A stretch of 64,000 nucleotides of DNA from Aureibaculum algae (GTDB lineage: Bacteria; Bacteroidota; Bacteroidia; Flavobacteriales; Flavobacteriaceae). Below are positions 26,638-36,866 of the stretch, one piece after another. A model generated the notes under the pieces. The model saw only the letters and a list, made by a program, of their open reading frames with translations. It had not been told where the DNA came from and did not search any database. The translations under genes were made by a program, and so were the position numbers. Location of the stretch: assembly GCF_006065315.1 (NCBI RefSeq), contig NZ_CP040749.1, forward strand, positions 1,564,501 to 1,628,500. Reading direction: 5' to 3'. Position 1 is the stretch's first letter, and every line of letters starts with the position of its first letter.

Positions 26638-27453
26638 ATGACCGAATTACAGAAAAATATTGAAGCAGCATGGGATAATCGTGAATTGCTTAAAGAGGAT
26701 TCAACACAAAAAAATATAAGAGAAGTGGTTGCCTTATTAGACGAAGGTAAATTACGTGTAGCTGAGCCTACATCATCTGGATGGCAAGTGAACGAATGGG
26801 TTAAAAAAGCAGTAGTATTGTATTTTCCTATTCAAAAAATGGAAGTGTTGGAGGCTGGTATTTTTGAATATCACGATAAAATACCATTGAAGAAAGGCTA
26901 TAAAGAAAAAGGAATTCGTGTTGTACCAAATGCAGTAGCACGTCATGGAGCCTATATTTCTAGTGGTACCATCTTAATGCCTAGTTACGTAAATATTGGA
27001 GCCTATGTAGATGAAGGTACTATGGTTGATACTTGGGCTACCGTGGGGAGTTGTGCTCAAATTGGTAAAAATGTACATTTAAGTGGTGGTGTTGGTATTG
27101 GTGGTGTATTAGAACCATTACAAGCAGCTCCAGTTATCATAGAGGATAATTGTTTTATTGGTTCTCGTTGTATTGTAGTTGAAGGCGTAAGAGTAGAGAA
27201 GGAGGCTGTTTTAGGAGCAAATGTAGTATTGACAATGAGCACCAAAATAATTGATGTAACTGGTGATGAGCCGGTTATTACGAAAGGTGTTGTGCCTGCG
27301 GGATCTGTAGTGATACCAGGAAGCTATACCAAATCTTTTAAAGCAGGTGATTATAATGTACCATGTGCATTAATAATTGGTAAAAGAAAAGAAAGTACTA
27401 ATAAAAAAACATCATTGAATGATGCTTTACGTGAATATGACGTAGCAGTTTAG
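26638..27453 (+). CDS. dapD: Tetrahydrodipicolinate N-succinyltransferase
   Basis: 271 aa. It succinylates tetrahydrodipicolinate in the succinylase branch of lysine and diaminopimelate synthesis. The N-terminal domain (ELQKNIEAAWDNRELLKEDS) is followed by a left-handed beta-helix of hexapeptide repeats from ~95 to 230 (VARHGAYISSGTILMPSYVN, IGAYVDEGTMVDTWATVGSC, GVGIGGVLEPLQAAPVII). The DTWATVGSCAQIG signature is clear. Its last 4 nt overlap the convergent kinase-like gene. Confidence 0.97.
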   Translation: MTELQKNIEAAWDNRELLKEDSTQKNIREVVALLDEGKLRVAEPTSSGWQVNEWVKKAVVLYFPIQKMEVLEAGIFEYHDKIPLKKGYKEKGIRVVPNAVARHGAYISSGTILMPSYVNIGAYVDEGTMVDTWATVGSCAQIGKNVHLSGGVGIGGVLEPLQAAPVIIEDNCFIGSRCIVVEGVRVEKEAVLGANVVLTMSTKIIDVTGDEPVITKGVVPAGSVVIPGSYTKSFKAGDYNVPCALIIGKRKESTNKKTSLNDALREYDVAV

Positions 27454-28226
27454 TGATGGCACAGCTCACGAATATGTTTGGCATGTAATATGTCTTTAAC
27501 TACTTTTTTATGACGTGATTTGTTAAAGAAAACATGGGTGTAATGCCACATTTTTTCAAATACTTTTTCAAATGGTTGATTTATTAATGAAGCATATTCT
27601 TTGCTCATTATTTCAACCATTTCTTTTTTTGGACTAATTCGTGAAAAATTTTCCATTCTTTGGTCAAACGAAAGGGGTTCAAATTTCATTCTATTTAAAT
27701 CTACCAAATAGAAATTATAACCGTCATTGTTTTTTACAATCAAAGTATTTCCACCAGAATGATCTAAAAAGTGAATTCCCTTTTCATGTAAAGTATATGT
27801 AAACCGTGTAAACGCCTCTAAAATTTGTTCAAATTCAGGATGATTACGTTGTTTTAGTAAATCTTTTATTGTGAAATCATAATCTAAGAATTCACTGATA
27901 TAGAAACTATGTTTCAATCCAAACCATGAAAAATATTCTATATAAGCAATTGGAGTAGGTGATAAAACATTTAAACCAGAAAGCTTTTTGGTGTATTCAT
28001 ACGACCTTTTTGCCTTTGATTTTCTAATATATTTATAGGCAATTTGATTCATTAAAACGGGAATCTTAAATGATTTTACCACCACTGATAAATTAGGTAA
28101 ATCAATTTTTTTTACGCTGTTTCTATTACCAGTTCCAAAACCATTTTTATATGAATTAAAATTTAAAATAGTTTCGACTAAATCAGCTTTTAAGGCTTTG
28201 TATTTTTGATCAATGTGCATTTTCAT
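27450..28226 (-). CDS. Lipopolysaccharide kinase-like protein (InaA/Kdo-kinase family)
   Basis: 258 aa. Protein-kinase fold: an N-terminal lobe with NLSVVVKSFKIP (the Lys position), then a catalytic loop HFLDHSGGNTLIV (~residue 147) and the metal-binding segment YLVDLNRMKF (~165). The DHSxGN form is typical of LPS-core kinases such as KdkA/InaA. It probably phosphorylates a Kdo or heptose residue of lipid A core at the inner membrane. It is divergent from the glycosyltransferase at 28306, whose neighbours also fit surface glycan synthesis. Confidence 0.82.
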   Translation of the reverse strand: MKMHIDQKYKALKADLVETILNFNSYKNGFGTGNRNSVKKIDLPNLSVVVKSFKIPVLMNQIAYKYIRKSKAKRSYEYTKKLSGLNVLSPTPIAYIEYFSWFGLKHSFYISEFLDYDFTIKDLLKQRNHPEFEQILEAFTRFTYTLHEKGIHFLDHSGGNTLIVKNNDGYNFYLVDLNRMKFEPLSFDQRMENFSRISPKKEMVEIMSKEYASLINQPFEKVFEKMWHYTHVFFNKSRHKKVVKDILHAKHIRELCHH

Positions 28227-28281
28227 TTTGCAAAATTATTACAATAAATTAAATTAGTACTAAGAATTATAAAACAAATAT

Positions 28282-28289
28282 TAAATTTG
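28282..28289 (+). promoter_or_regulatory. Possible -7 element for the glycan gene cluster
   Basis: TAAATTTG matches TAnnTTTG, 16 nt before the TTG start at 28306. It could drive the whole plus-strand run 28306-32989, whose genes overlap or lie within 6 bp of each other. Confidence 0.4.
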
Positions 28290-28305
28290 CTGTAACTGAC
28301 AGAGC

Positions 28306-29064
28306 TTGATTAGAAAAAATAAAATAACAGCCATTATCCCTACTCTAAATGAAGAGATTCATATACAGGCTGCTATAGATTCTGTTAGCTTTGCCGATGA
28401 AATTATTGTCATCGATTCGTTTAGTCGAGATAAGACAATTGAAATTACTAAAAAAAATAAAGTCCGTGTTTTACAACGTGAATTTGATGATTTTTCTTCC
28501 CAAAAAAACTATGCTATAGAACGGGCAACACATAACTGGATATACATTCTTGATGCTGACGAACGGGTAACAGACTTGCTAAGACAAGAAATTATAGCGA
28601 CACTAAATCAACCGAATGAATGTGTAGGTTTTTTTGTGTTTAGAACGTTTTATTTTTTAGGTAAAAAACTAAATTATAGTGGTTGGCAACGCGATAAAGT
28701 AATTCGACTTTTTAATAGAGAATTTTGTAAATATGATGGTGAATTGGTACATGAAACCATTGAAGCAAAGGGAAATATTGGATACTTAAAGAATAAGCTA
28801 GAACATTATTCATATCGTGGTTATGATCATTATGTAAATAAATTAAACCATTATTCAGCACTAAAAGCGAAATCACTGTTTGAAAAGGGAAAAAAAGTTA
28901 CCTTGTATCATATATTAATAAAACCACCTACTCGATTTATGATACATTATATTATAAGATTAGGCTTTTTAGATGGTTTTCCTGGCTTTGTGATCTCTAC
29001 CGTTCATGCCAATGGAGTTTTAACGAGATATATTAAATTGTGGATTTTAAGGAGTAAATTATAA
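28306..29064 (+). CDS. Family 2 glycosyltransferase (WaaE/KdtX-like)
   Basis: 252 aa. The start is TTG: a stop lies at 28297-28299 and conserved sequence begins directly (ITAIIPTLNEEIHIQAAIDS). GT-A fold markers are present: DEIIVIDSFSRDKTIEI and the metal-binding DxD in YILDADERV (~residue 87). The FRTFYFLGKKLNYSGWQRDK segment and the charged C-terminus resemble LPS-core glucosyltransferases WaaE/KdtX. It probably adds a sugar to the LPS core on the cytosolic membrane face. Followed after 4 bp by the next gene. Confidence 0.88.
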   Translation: MIRKNKITAIIPTLNEEIHIQAAIDSVSFADEIIVIDSFSRDKTIEITKKNKVRVLQREFDDFSSQKNYAIERATHNWIYILDADERVTDLLRQEIIATLNQPNECVGFFVFRTFYFLGKKLNYSGWQRDKVIRLFNREFCKYDGELVHETIEAKGNIGYLKNKLEHYSYRGYDHYVNKLNHYSALKAKSLFEKGKKVTLYHILIKPPTRFMIHYIIRLGFLDGFPGFVISTVHANGVLTRYIKLWILRSKL

Positions 29065-29068
29065 TACT

Positions 29069-30109
29069 ATGCTACAACCAAAATTTTTATTATATGTATC
29101 TTATAAATATGGTTTTCCTATAGTTAGACCATTACAAGATGAATTGATAAAAAGGGGGTATGAAGTGGCTTGGTTTATAGAAATTGAAGAAAATAAGAAG
29201 TTTTTAAAAACAAATGACTACTTATTAAATTCTATAGAAGAAGTTTTAGAATACGATGCGGATATAAATTTAGTATCATCCAATGAAATTCCACATTTTT
29301 TTCCAGGAATAAAAGTGCAGGTATTTCATGGATTTAGTGTTGACAAAAGAAGTCATAAAAAAGGACATTTTAGAATTCGTGGCTTATTTGATTTGTATTG
29401 TACGCAAGGTCCTTCAACTACTAGAGAATTTAAAAAGTTATCCTATAAGCATAAACACTTTGATGTTATAGAAACAGGATGGTCAAAGGTTGATGATTTA
29501 TTTCCAATACAAAAAAAAGAGAATAAACGACCAATAATACTTGTGGCCTCAACGTTTACTAAATCCATGAGTCTAGCTCATGATGATGACGTGTTTGAAG
29601 AGGTAAAGAGAATAATTAAATTGAATAATTGGGATTGGTTAATTACACTCCACCCTAAGATGGATATTGAAATTGTTAAAAAATTTAAATCTATTAAAGA
29701 AAAAAATGTTACTTATATAGAAAATTTAAATGATTTAGAGCCACTTAAAATAGCCGATGTAATGCTTTCTGATACTTCTTCGGTAATTACTGAATTTTTA
29801 ATTCAATATAAACCAGTGGTTACTTATAAGAATAAAAATCCTAAAAGGCATTTGATAAATATAAAGACAGCGGATGAAATAAAACAAAGTATATTATCGG
29901 CTTTAGAATTACCTAAAGAATTAATGAGTAATATTAAGAGTTACGTGGATGAAATTCATCCGTATAACGACGGAAAATCAAGTGCTAGAGTTATTGATGC
30001 AACCCTTTTATTTATAAAAGAGAACAGGAAGAAACGACTAAAGTCAAAGCCATTAAATTTGATAAGAAAATATAAAATGTGTAAAAAATTTAAATATTTC
30101 AAGCTATAG
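29069..30109 (+). CDS. CDP-glycerol glycerophosphotransferase-like protein
   Basis: 346 aa. It resembles TagF/TagB-type transferases: FHGFSVDKRSHKKGHFRIRG (~90), TQGPSTTREF, ETGWSKVDDLF, the histidine segment LITLHPKMDIE (~192), and SDTSSVITEFL (~233), which is the nucleotide-binding SDxSS motif. In Gram-positives such enzymes build teichoic acids from CDP-glycerol; in Gram-negatives they add glycerol- or ribitol-phosphate-like groups to surface glycans. The exact donor cannot be told. A Lys/Arg-rich C-terminus may contact the membrane. Confidence 0.8.
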   Translation: MLQPKFLLYVSYKYGFPIVRPLQDELIKRGYEVAWFIEIEENKKFLKTNDYLLNSIEEVLEYDADINLVSSNEIPHFFPGIKVQVFHGFSVDKRSHKKGHFRIRGLFDLYCTQGPSTTREFKKLSYKHKHFDVIETGWSKVDDLFPIQKKENKRPIILVASTFTKSMSLAHDDDVFEEVKRIIKLNNWDWLITLHPKMDIEIVKKFKSIKEKNVTYIENLNDLEPLKIADVMLSDTSSVITEFLIQYKPVVTYKNKNPKRHLINIKTADEIKQSILSALELPKELMSNIKSYVDEIHPYNDGKSSARVIDATLLFIKENRKKRLKSKPLNLIRKYKMCKKFKYFKL

Positions 30110-30114
30110 TCTAT

Positions 30115-31014
30115 ATGCCAAGAATAATTTACAGAATATTAAAAAATTTTAAATTTTTACCCAATGCCACGGTACTAAAATTAAGATATAAATATTATAC
30201 AGGTAAAAAATTACATCTAAAAAATCCAATTGAATTTAATGAAAAAATTCAATGGTTAAAATTGTATTATCATGTTCCGTTACTAACTCAATTAGCTTGT
30301 AAATATGAGTCTCGGGCTTATGTTAAAGAAAAAATAGGAGCACAATACCTGAATGAATTATATGGCGTTTATGACGCTCCAGATAAAGTTGAATTTGATA
30401 AATTTCCAGAACAATTTGTATTAAAAGGAGTTCATGGAAGTAGTTTAAATATTATTGTAAAAGATAAAGCAACGTTAGATGTAGCTGATGTAAAGTTAAA
30501 GATGCAAAAATGGATGCAGCATTGTCAGTATAGCAGAGTTGGTTATGAATGGGCATACAAGAATATAAAGCCCAGAATTATTTGTGAAAAATATTTGGAA
30601 GAACCTGGTAAAGATGCCATATCAGATTATAAGTTTTTTTGTTTTAATGGCGTGCCAAAATTTATTCAAATAGATATTGATAGATCTGCTGAACATATGA
30701 GATGTTATTATGATATGGAATGGAAAAAACTTCCTTTTAAATCAATTGACATGGCATTTTTAGAGGAAGATGTAGTTAAACCTTCGAATTTTGAAGAGAT
30801 GAAGAAATTTGCCATAATATTGGCTGATAAACTACCATTTGTGAGAGTAGATTTTTATGCAATTAAAGGGGTTACTTATTATGGAGAACTAACATTTTAT
30901 CCTAAAGATTGTAAGAAAGAGTTTACGCCAGAGAAGTACAATAAAATTATTGGTGATTATCTTGAATTACCCAAAATTCCTAAAGGTCAAAAAGTGATAA
31001 CCTCTATTTCGTGA
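30115..31014 (+). CDS. TupA-like ATP-grasp protein
   Basis: 299 aa. It matches the TupA-like ATP-grasp family found in polysaccharide clusters: FNEKIQWLKLYYHVPLLTQL near residue 40, FVLKGVHGSS (~102) for ATP binding, RIICEKYLEE (~158), DYKFFCFNG and FVRVDFYAIKGVTYYGELTF (~240) with acidic metal ligands. The family probably joins an amino-containing group to a glycan or teichuronate, but substrates are poorly known. Its stop overlaps the GTG start of the next gene by 4 nt. Confidence 0.82.
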   Translation: MPRIIYRILKNFKFLPNATVLKLRYKYYTGKKLHLKNPIEFNEKIQWLKLYYHVPLLTQLACKYESRAYVKEKIGAQYLNELYGVYDAPDKVEFDKFPEQFVLKGVHGSSLNIIVKDKATLDVADVKLKMQKWMQHCQYSRVGYEWAYKNIKPRIICEKYLEEPGKDAISDYKFFCFNGVPKFIQIDIDRSAEHMRCYYDMEWKKLPFKSIDMAFLEEDVVKPSNFEEMKKFAIILADKLPFVRVDFYAIKGVTYYGELTFYPKDCKKEFTPEKYNKIIGDYLELPKIPKGQKVITSIS

Positions 31015-31571
31015 AACAAGAAATTAAACACAGTTTAGCTAAATTGATATTGGGTAAAACAATCCTTTATCCTACCGATACCGTTTGGGGCTTGGGATGC
31101 GATGCTACAAATGAAAAAGCAGTTTCCAGAATATTTGAAATTAAGAAACGTAACGAAAGTAAGAGTTTAGTCATTCTCGTTGATGGCATCGAAATGCTTA
31201 AAAAATACGTTAGTGATATACCTGAGGAAGTTGTCGAAATACTGAAGACTTCTGAAAGACCAACTACAATAATTTATAACGATCCCATCGGGTTAGCAAA
31301 AAACGTCATCGCCAAAGATAATACGGTGGCCATTAGAATTGTTAAACATGATTTTTGCCAGAAAGTAATTGAGACTCTCGGTAATCCTCTAGTCTCAACT
31401 TCAGCAAATATTAGTGGTATGCCTACCCCTAATTCTTTTAAAGAAATTGATGAATCTATTTTGGAGGCGGTTGATTATGTGGTAAATTTGCAACTTGAGA
31501 AAATTACTACTATTCCTTCTAGAATAATAAAAATTTCTGATAATGGAGCGATCGTAGTAATTAGAGATTAA
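31011..31571 (+). CDS. Sua5/YciO/YrdC threonylcarbamoyl-AMP synthase family
   Basis: 186 aa. GTG start overlapping the upstream TGA (GTGA). It makes threonylcarbamoyl-AMP from threonine, bicarbonate and ATP for t6A37 tRNA modification. Motifs: [16 protein letters not shown] (~17), [14 protein letters not shown] (the KxR-type binding motif) and [12 protein letters not shown] (~129). It is a single-domain TsaC-type protein without the C-terminal Sua5 domain. Its placement directly behind the glycan genes looks like operon convenience rather than shared function. Confidence 0.92.
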   Translation: MKQEIKHSLAKLILGKTILYPTDTVWGLGCDATNEKAVSRIFEIKKRNESKSLVILVDGIEMLKKYVSDIPEEVVEILKTSERPTTIIYNDPIGLAKNVIAKDNTVAIRIVKHDFCQKVIETLGNPLVSTSANISGMPTPNSFKEIDESILEAVDYVVNLQLEKITTIPSRIIKISDNGAIVVIRD

Positions 31572-31576
31572 TATTT

Positions 31577-32989
31577 ATGCCAGAGAACTACAAAAAAGCA
31601 ATTACTTCTGAAATATTTGAATACATAGCAAAAGCTTCTAAATTACTCGGTTTAGAGAGTTATGTTATTGGTGGTTTTGTGCGTGATTTTTTATTGAAAA
31701 GAGACAGTGGAGCCAAAGATATTGATATTGTGACCGTAGGTAGTGGTATTGAATTGGCAAAACATGTAGCCAATTTATTACCAAATAAGCCAGAAGTACA
31801 AGTTTTCAAAACATATGGTACAGCTATGTTACGCTATAAAGAGGTTGAGGTAGAATTTGTAGGTGCAAGAAAAGAATCATATGCCCGAGAGAGTCGGAAT
31901 CCTATTGTGGTTGAAGGCACGTTACAAGATGACCAAAATCGAAGAGATTTTACTATAAACGCAATGGCATTAAGCTTGAACGAAGGTAGTTTTGGTGATT
32001 TGTTAGATCCATTCAATGGTATGGAAGATTTATCTAATGGTATTATAAAAACACCCTTAGATCCCGATATTACTTATTCTGATGATCCTTTACGGATGAT
32101 GCGTGCTATACGTTTTGCAACACAGCTAAATTTTACTATCGAAAAAAAATCTTTAAATGCGATTACAAAAAATGCAGATAGGATAGATATTATTACTAGA
32201 GAACGTATTGTAGATGAGTTGCATAAAATATTATTATCAGCAAAGCCATCGATAGGATTTAAGCTTTTAGAAAAAACACACCTTTTAGGACGGTTTTTGC
32301 CAGAATTAACGGCCTTAAAAGGCGTAGAAGAAGAAAAAGGACAATCTCATAAAGATAATTTTTACCATACATTACAGGTGGTTGATAATATTTCTGAAAA
32401 AACAGATAACTTATGGTTACGGTGGACAGCCTTATTGCATGATATTGGCAAAGCACCCACAAAACGATTTGATAAAAAGATAGGTTGGACATTTCATGGA
32501 CACGAATTTGTAGGTTCAAAAATGGTTTATAAATTATTTAAACGTTTAAAAATGCCATTGAACGAAAAAATGAAATACGTTCAGAAATTAGTGTTATTGA
32601 GTTCTAGACCTGTTATTTTGGCTGAAGATGTGACTGATTCTGCGGTACGTCGTCTAATTTTTGATGCCGGTGAGGATATTGAAGATTTAATGACTCATTG
32701 CGAAGCTGATATTACAACACAAAACGCTAAAAAAAGAAAACAATACCTCAATAATTTTAGAATGGTACGTGAGAAGATAGCTGATGTAGAAGAACGTGAT
32801 CAAGTACGTAATTTTCAACCACCAATTACAGGTGAGCTAATTATGAAAACTTTTAATTTAAAACCTTGCCGACAAATAGGTACCTTAAAAGAGGCTATTA
32901 AAGAGGCTATACTCGAGGGAGAAATTAAAAATGATTACGATGAGGCGTATCAATTTATGTTAAAAAAGGCTAAGGAAATAGGTATGTAA
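31577..32989 (+). CDS. cca: CCA tRNA nucleotidyltransferase with HD domain
   Basis: 470 aa. It adds or repairs the 3' CCA of tRNAs. The class II nucleotidyltransferase head is visible: [11 protein letters not shown] (~30), the metal-binding pair in [20 protein letters not shown] (~118) and the [11 protein letters not shown] region. An HD domain follows ([20 protein letters not shown] ~287, [10 protein letters not shown]), giving likely phosphohydrolase activity. Pure A-adding or poly(A) activity cannot be excluded. It closes the co-directional run that starts at 28306. Confidence 0.93.
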   Translation: MPENYKKAITSEIFEYIAKASKLLGLESYVIGGFVRDFLLKRDSGAKDIDIVTVGSGIELAKHVANLLPNKPEVQVFKTYGTAMLRYKEVEVEFVGARKESYARESRNPIVVEGTLQDDQNRRDFTINAMALSLNEGSFGDLLDPFNGMEDLSNGIIKTPLDPDITYSDDPLRMMRAIRFATQLNFTIEKKSLNAITKNADRIDIITRERIVDELHKILLSAKPSIGFKLLEKTHLLGRFLPELTALKGVEEEKGQSHKDNFYHTLQVVDNISEKTDNLWLRWTALLHDIGKAPTKRFDKKIGWTFHGHEFVGSKMVYKLFKRLKMPLNEKMKYVQKLVLLSSRPVILAEDVTDSAVRRLIFDAGEDIEDLMTHCEADITTQNAKKRKQYLNNFRMVREKIADVEERDQVRNFQPPITGELIMKTFNLKPCRQIGTLKEAIKEAILEGEIKNDYDEAYQFMLKKAKEIGM

Positions 32990-33018
32990 AAAACCTATTT
33001 ACCAATAAATCTTTAGAG

Positions 33019-34779
33019 ATGAAGAAAGCAACTAAATTAAGTGAATTAGCAGCTACAGCTATTAGCGGAAATGATATAAGTTCTTCCGTTTTATATGTAT
33101 CTGCATTGTCCATAGCTTTTGCAGGACAGTATGCATGGATAACTTTATTAATAGTTTCATTTGTACTTTTTCTATTCCGGAAAATATATGGAGAAGTCGT
33201 AGGAGCATTACCCTTAAATGGTGGAGCGTATAATGCGTTATTAAATACCACAAGTAAGCGAACAGCTTCTTTCGCAGCAACACTTACCTTATTATCGTAT
33301 ATGGCAACAGCAGTTATATCTGCAAATGAAGCAATTCATTATTTGCACCATATCGTTCCCCCGATGCCAATTATCATAGCCACTATTGCTTTACTAAGTG
33401 TATTCGCCTTTTTAGTAATTGGTGGTATTTCTGAGTCTGCTAAGGTAGCGATTGGTATTTTTATCTTTCATTTAGGTTCGTTAGTTATACTTGTGGGGTT
33501 TATAGTTTTTTACTTATTTCTGAATGGTATAGAAACATTTCTTCAAAATTGGGATTGGCCCCTTGAACATGGGAGTATTACCAATGCCATATTTTTAGGG
33601 TTTTCTGCCTCCATGCTTGGTGTTTCAGGATTTGAAAGTTCTGCAAATTTTGTTGAAGAACAGAAAAAAGGGGTTTTTCCGAAAACGCTAAAAAATATGT
33701 GGATTATAGTAAGTGTTATTAATCCGCTAATGGCTGTATTTGCATTGGCTTTATTTGCATTGCCAGTGTTACAAAGTCCCGATTATCAAAATACATTATT
33801 AATAGAAATGGGTAGCCATGTAGGAGGGGAGTGGATTGCAGATTTAATTGCGGTTGATGCCTTTTTGGTATTGAGTGGTGCTGTTTTAACTTCTTTTGTA
33901 GGGGTTACAGGATTGTTAGAAAGGTTGGCTTTAGATCGTATTATGCCACCCTTTTTTCTAAAGAAAAATAAAAAAGGTAGTTCTTACAGAATCATTATTG
34001 TGTTTCTGATTTTGTCAATTTCTGTATTATTATTTACGAAGGGAGAGGTGCAACTTTTGGCTGGTGTTTATACAATTTCATTTTTATCTGTAATGGCATT
34101 ATTTGGCATTGGTAATATTCTATTAAAAGTTAAAAGGAGTGAGTTACCAAGACCTGAAAGGGCTTCTTGGCTCGGTGTATTGGTGGCAATTGCAGCGGTT
34201 ATCATTGCTTTAATTGGCAATATTTCAATACCACCTAAGGATAATTCACCTAGCAATGTTTCGGTGTTTTTGTATTATTTTATACCTACAATTTTGTTTG
34301 TAATGGCAATGTTGAATAGAACTTTGTTGTTGAAACTTGTATTAATATCAATTGATTACTTGTTTTCTCCAATACGTAGGTTTGTAATTTCATCTGATAG
34401 AAAAATTAGAGATGTAATAAATAAAATTAACGACCAAGAATTTGTTTTTTTTACAAGAGGAGATAATATTGCCAGTTTAAATAAAGTGATGCTTTATGTT
34501 GGTAAAAACGAACATACAAAACGCATAAAAATTGTAACCGTTTTAGGGAAAGGTGAAAGTTTACCTCCAAACCTTGAGATGGAAATTGATTTTTTAGATA
34601 GAGAGTATCCTGAAATAAATATTGATTTTGTGAAAATAGAAGGAGAGTTTACACCTAAATTAATCCAAGAATTATCTAAAAAATGGAATGTACCCGTGAA
34701 TTTTATGTTTATTGGTTCTCCTGGTGATAAATTTCCATATAGAATTGAAGAATTGGGAGGCGTTCGACTTATTATTTAA
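33019..34779 (+). CDS. APC-superfamily amino acid permease with cytosolic tail
   Basis: 586 aa. Twelve or so membrane segments span residues ~15-450, including the APC opening KLSELAATAISGNDISSSVL and GFSASMLGVSGFESSANFVE. After ~450 a soluble C-terminal domain of ~135 residues follows (KRIKIVTVLGKGESLPPNLE, VPVNFMFIGSPGDKFPYRIE), reminiscent of the regulatory tails in larger transporters. Substrate not assigned. It stands in its own unit 29 bp after the cca gene. Confidence 0.88.
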   Translation: MKKATKLSELAATAISGNDISSSVLYVSALSIAFAGQYAWITLLIVSFVLFLFRKIYGEVVGALPLNGGAYNALLNTTSKRTASFAATLTLLSYMATAVISANEAIHYLHHIVPPMPIIIATIALLSVFAFLVIGGISESAKVAIGIFIFHLGSLVILVGFIVFYLFLNGIETFLQNWDWPLEHGSITNAIFLGFSASMLGVSGFESSANFVEEQKKGVFPKTLKNMWIIVSVINPLMAVFALALFALPVLQSPDYQNTLLIEMGSHVGGEWIADLIAVDAFLVLSGAVLTSFVGVTGLLERLALDRIMPPFFLKKNKKGSSYRIIIVFLILSISVLLFTKGEVQLLAGVYTISFLSVMALFGIGNILLKVKRSELPRPERASWLGVLVAIAAVIIALIGNISIPPKDNSPSNVSVFLYYFIPTILFVMAMLNRTLLLKLVLISIDYLFSPIRRFVISSDRKIRDVINKINDQEFVFFTRGDNIASLNKVMLYVGKNEHTKRIKIVTVLGKGESLPPNLEMEIDFLDREYPEINIDFVKIEGEFTPKLIQELSKKWNVPVNFMFIGSPGDKFPYRIEELGGVRLII

Positions 34780-34900
34780 AAGTTAAAAGCTGATACTCGT
34801 TCCCAATAGGTACATGAAGTCTTGAACTTATTTTCAAAAATTTATTTTCAAATTTTAGAATTAGAATTTTAGGATTGGTAATTAAGTTTAAATCTTATTT

Positions 34901-36556
34901 ATGAAACCAGTTAACATGATAGACCTTATTAAAAAATATCCTGTTTTAAGTATTTGTTTGTTTACGGCAATTATGCTTATACCAAATTTAGATGCTATAG
35001 ATGTTTCTATAATGGAAGCTAGAAATTTTATCACAGCTCGAGAAATGGTAAATGATGGTAACTGGTTCCTAACGACAATGAACGGAGAACCGCGTTATCA
35101 AAAACCGCCATTGCCAACCTGGCTTACAGCTTTTTCAGGAATACTTTTCGGAATTAAAAGTGTTTTTGCCTTACGGCTACCGTCCATTATGTTTGTAATG
35201 CTAGTTGCTATTGGCATTTTTAAAATATCGCAGTTATTAGTTAAGGATACTAAACAAAGTTTACAAAATAGTTTTATAGCTTTAACCTCTTTCTATATTA
35301 TTGGAATTACAATTGAAGCACCTTGGGATATTTTTGCACATGGGTTTATGTGTTATGCCATTTATCAATTATTTCTGTTATTTGAAAAGGAAAGGGAATA
35401 TTGGAAACATGCGATAATAGCGGGGTGTTTTATCGGATTTTCAATATTAAGCAAAGGTCCAGTTTCCCTATATGCATTAATGCTTCCTTTTTTATTGGCT
35501 TACGGTTTTACCTATAAATTTAAACATTTTAAAGCGAAAGTTTTATCCTATTTAAGTGTTATTCTACTAGCAGTAATTGTAGGTGGTTGGTGGTATTTAT
35601 ATATAAGGTTACATGACGTTGATACTTTTAATGCTATTGCTGAAAATGAAACGAATAATTGGTCTAGTTACAATGTTAAGCCCTTTTATTATTATTGGAG
35701 CTTTTTTACACAAAGTGGAATTTGGACTATTATTGCGTTTATCAGTTTGTTGTACCCCTATTTGAAATCAAGAGTAAATCATTTAAAAGCCTATCAATTT
35801 AGTTTAGTTTGGACACTTTTAGCAGTGGTGCTATTGTCAATTATTCCAGAAAAGAAATCAAGATATTTAATGCCAATGTTAATTCCATTAGCCATAAATA
35901 TTGGGTTTTATATTGATTATTTAATCAGGTGTTTTAAAACAATGACCGATAAGCGAGAAACATTTCCCGTTTACTTTAATTTTGGTTTAATAGCTAGCAT
36001 TGGAATTACATTCCCAGTACTAGCCTATCTCTTTTTAAAAGATAATATATCAAATCATTTGTTTACTTACATTTTTGCTTCCATAGTTCTATTTACGCTT
36101 AGTGTTCTTATTATTTTTTATTTAAAAAGGAAAAATATGAATATAGTGTTTCGATTGACTGTCCTGTTTTTTGCGAGTATATTATTGACAGCTCTACCGC
36201 TTGCCGAAAGTTTTAGGAGCACGAGCTACAATTCCATTTCTGATCTTAAAACCGAAGCAGAAAGACAGGGGTTTAAAATTTATGGGAATAATTATATTTC
36301 GCCAGAAATGATTTGGTATTTTGGTGGGAAAATACCTTTTATTTCTTTAGAGGAAGGTATAGACAAATTACCAATAGAGCATAAATTTGGACTATTGACT
36401 GCAGAGCCTTTAGATGAACGAGTTTTACTGAACTTAGGAAATAATTTTATGATACATAAAATAACAACGTATAATTTAAATAGAGTTTCAGAAACGTCTA
36501 AAAAATATAAGAATAGATTATTGAATGTTTATTATATTTTTGAAAGAAGAATGTAA
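34901..36556 (+). CDS. ArnT-like membrane glycosyltransferase (GT39/GT83 type)
   Basis: 551 aa, about 12 membrane helices. The first periplasmic loop carries the ArnT-type signature: EARNFITAREMVNDGNWFLT, then NGEPRYQKPPLPTW (~residues 40-75), with an acidic residue expected to bind the undecaprenyl-phosphate sugar donor. Further text such as WWYLYIRLHDVD and FAHGFMCY fits the family. It probably transfers a lipid-linked sugar to lipid A or another envelope acceptor on the periplasmic side. A paralogue is at 58905-60533. Confidence 0.85.
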   Translation: MKPVNMIDLIKKYPVLSICLFTAIMLIPNLDAIDVSIMEARNFITAREMVNDGNWFLTTMNGEPRYQKPPLPTWLTAFSGILFGIKSVFALRLPSIMFVMLVAIGIFKISQLLVKDTKQSLQNSFIALTSFYIIGITIEAPWDIFAHGFMCYAIYQLFLLFEKEREYWKHAIIAGCFIGFSILSKGPVSLYALMLPFLLAYGFTYKFKHFKAKVLSYLSVILLAVIVGGWWYLYIRLHDVDTFNAIAENETNNWSSYNVKPFYYYWSFFTQSGIWTIIAFISLLYPYLKSRVNHLKAYQFSLVWTLLAVVLLSIIPEKKSRYLMPMLIPLAINIGFYIDYLIRCFKTMTDKRETFPVYFNFGLIASIGITFPVLAYLFLKDNISNHLFTYIFASIVLFTLSVLIIFYLKRKNMNIVFRLTVLFFASILLTALPLAESFRSTSYNSISDLKTEAERQGFKIYGNNYISPEMIWYFGGKIPFISLEEGIDKLPIEHKFGLLTAEPLDERVLLNLGNNFMIHKITTYNLNRVSETSKKYKNRLLNVYYIFERRM

Positions 36557-36866
36557 CTGTTCTTGTTATGTTCTAAGAAATCAAAAGAATAATTATTCAG
36601 TTCGTTTACTCTATATTTAATATTAATATCTAAAATAAATAAATTGATTCTTACTATTTTTTAACTACATCAAATAAATGATGATTTTTTTAATAGTAAA
36701 GTTAGAAGTGTTTTGAATTGATTATCAGTAGTTTATTAGCAGATCATTTGTTGTAAATCTAGTTTAGTTAGATGTGACACATTTTTTAATAAACTCCACA
36801 GAAACATTATATGTTTTCACTTATCTTTGAATATAATTGATTATTAATAAATAGGCTTTAATAGAT
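36557..36866. other. Gene-free spacer with a possible M16 promoter
   Basis: 310 bp of AT-rich DNA between the ArnT-like gene and the M16 peptidase gene. I find no credible small gene or strong hairpin. The one feature is TATCTTTG at 36832-36839, a TAnnTTTG -7 element 27 nt before the M16 start, on the plus strand. Confidence 0.5.
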
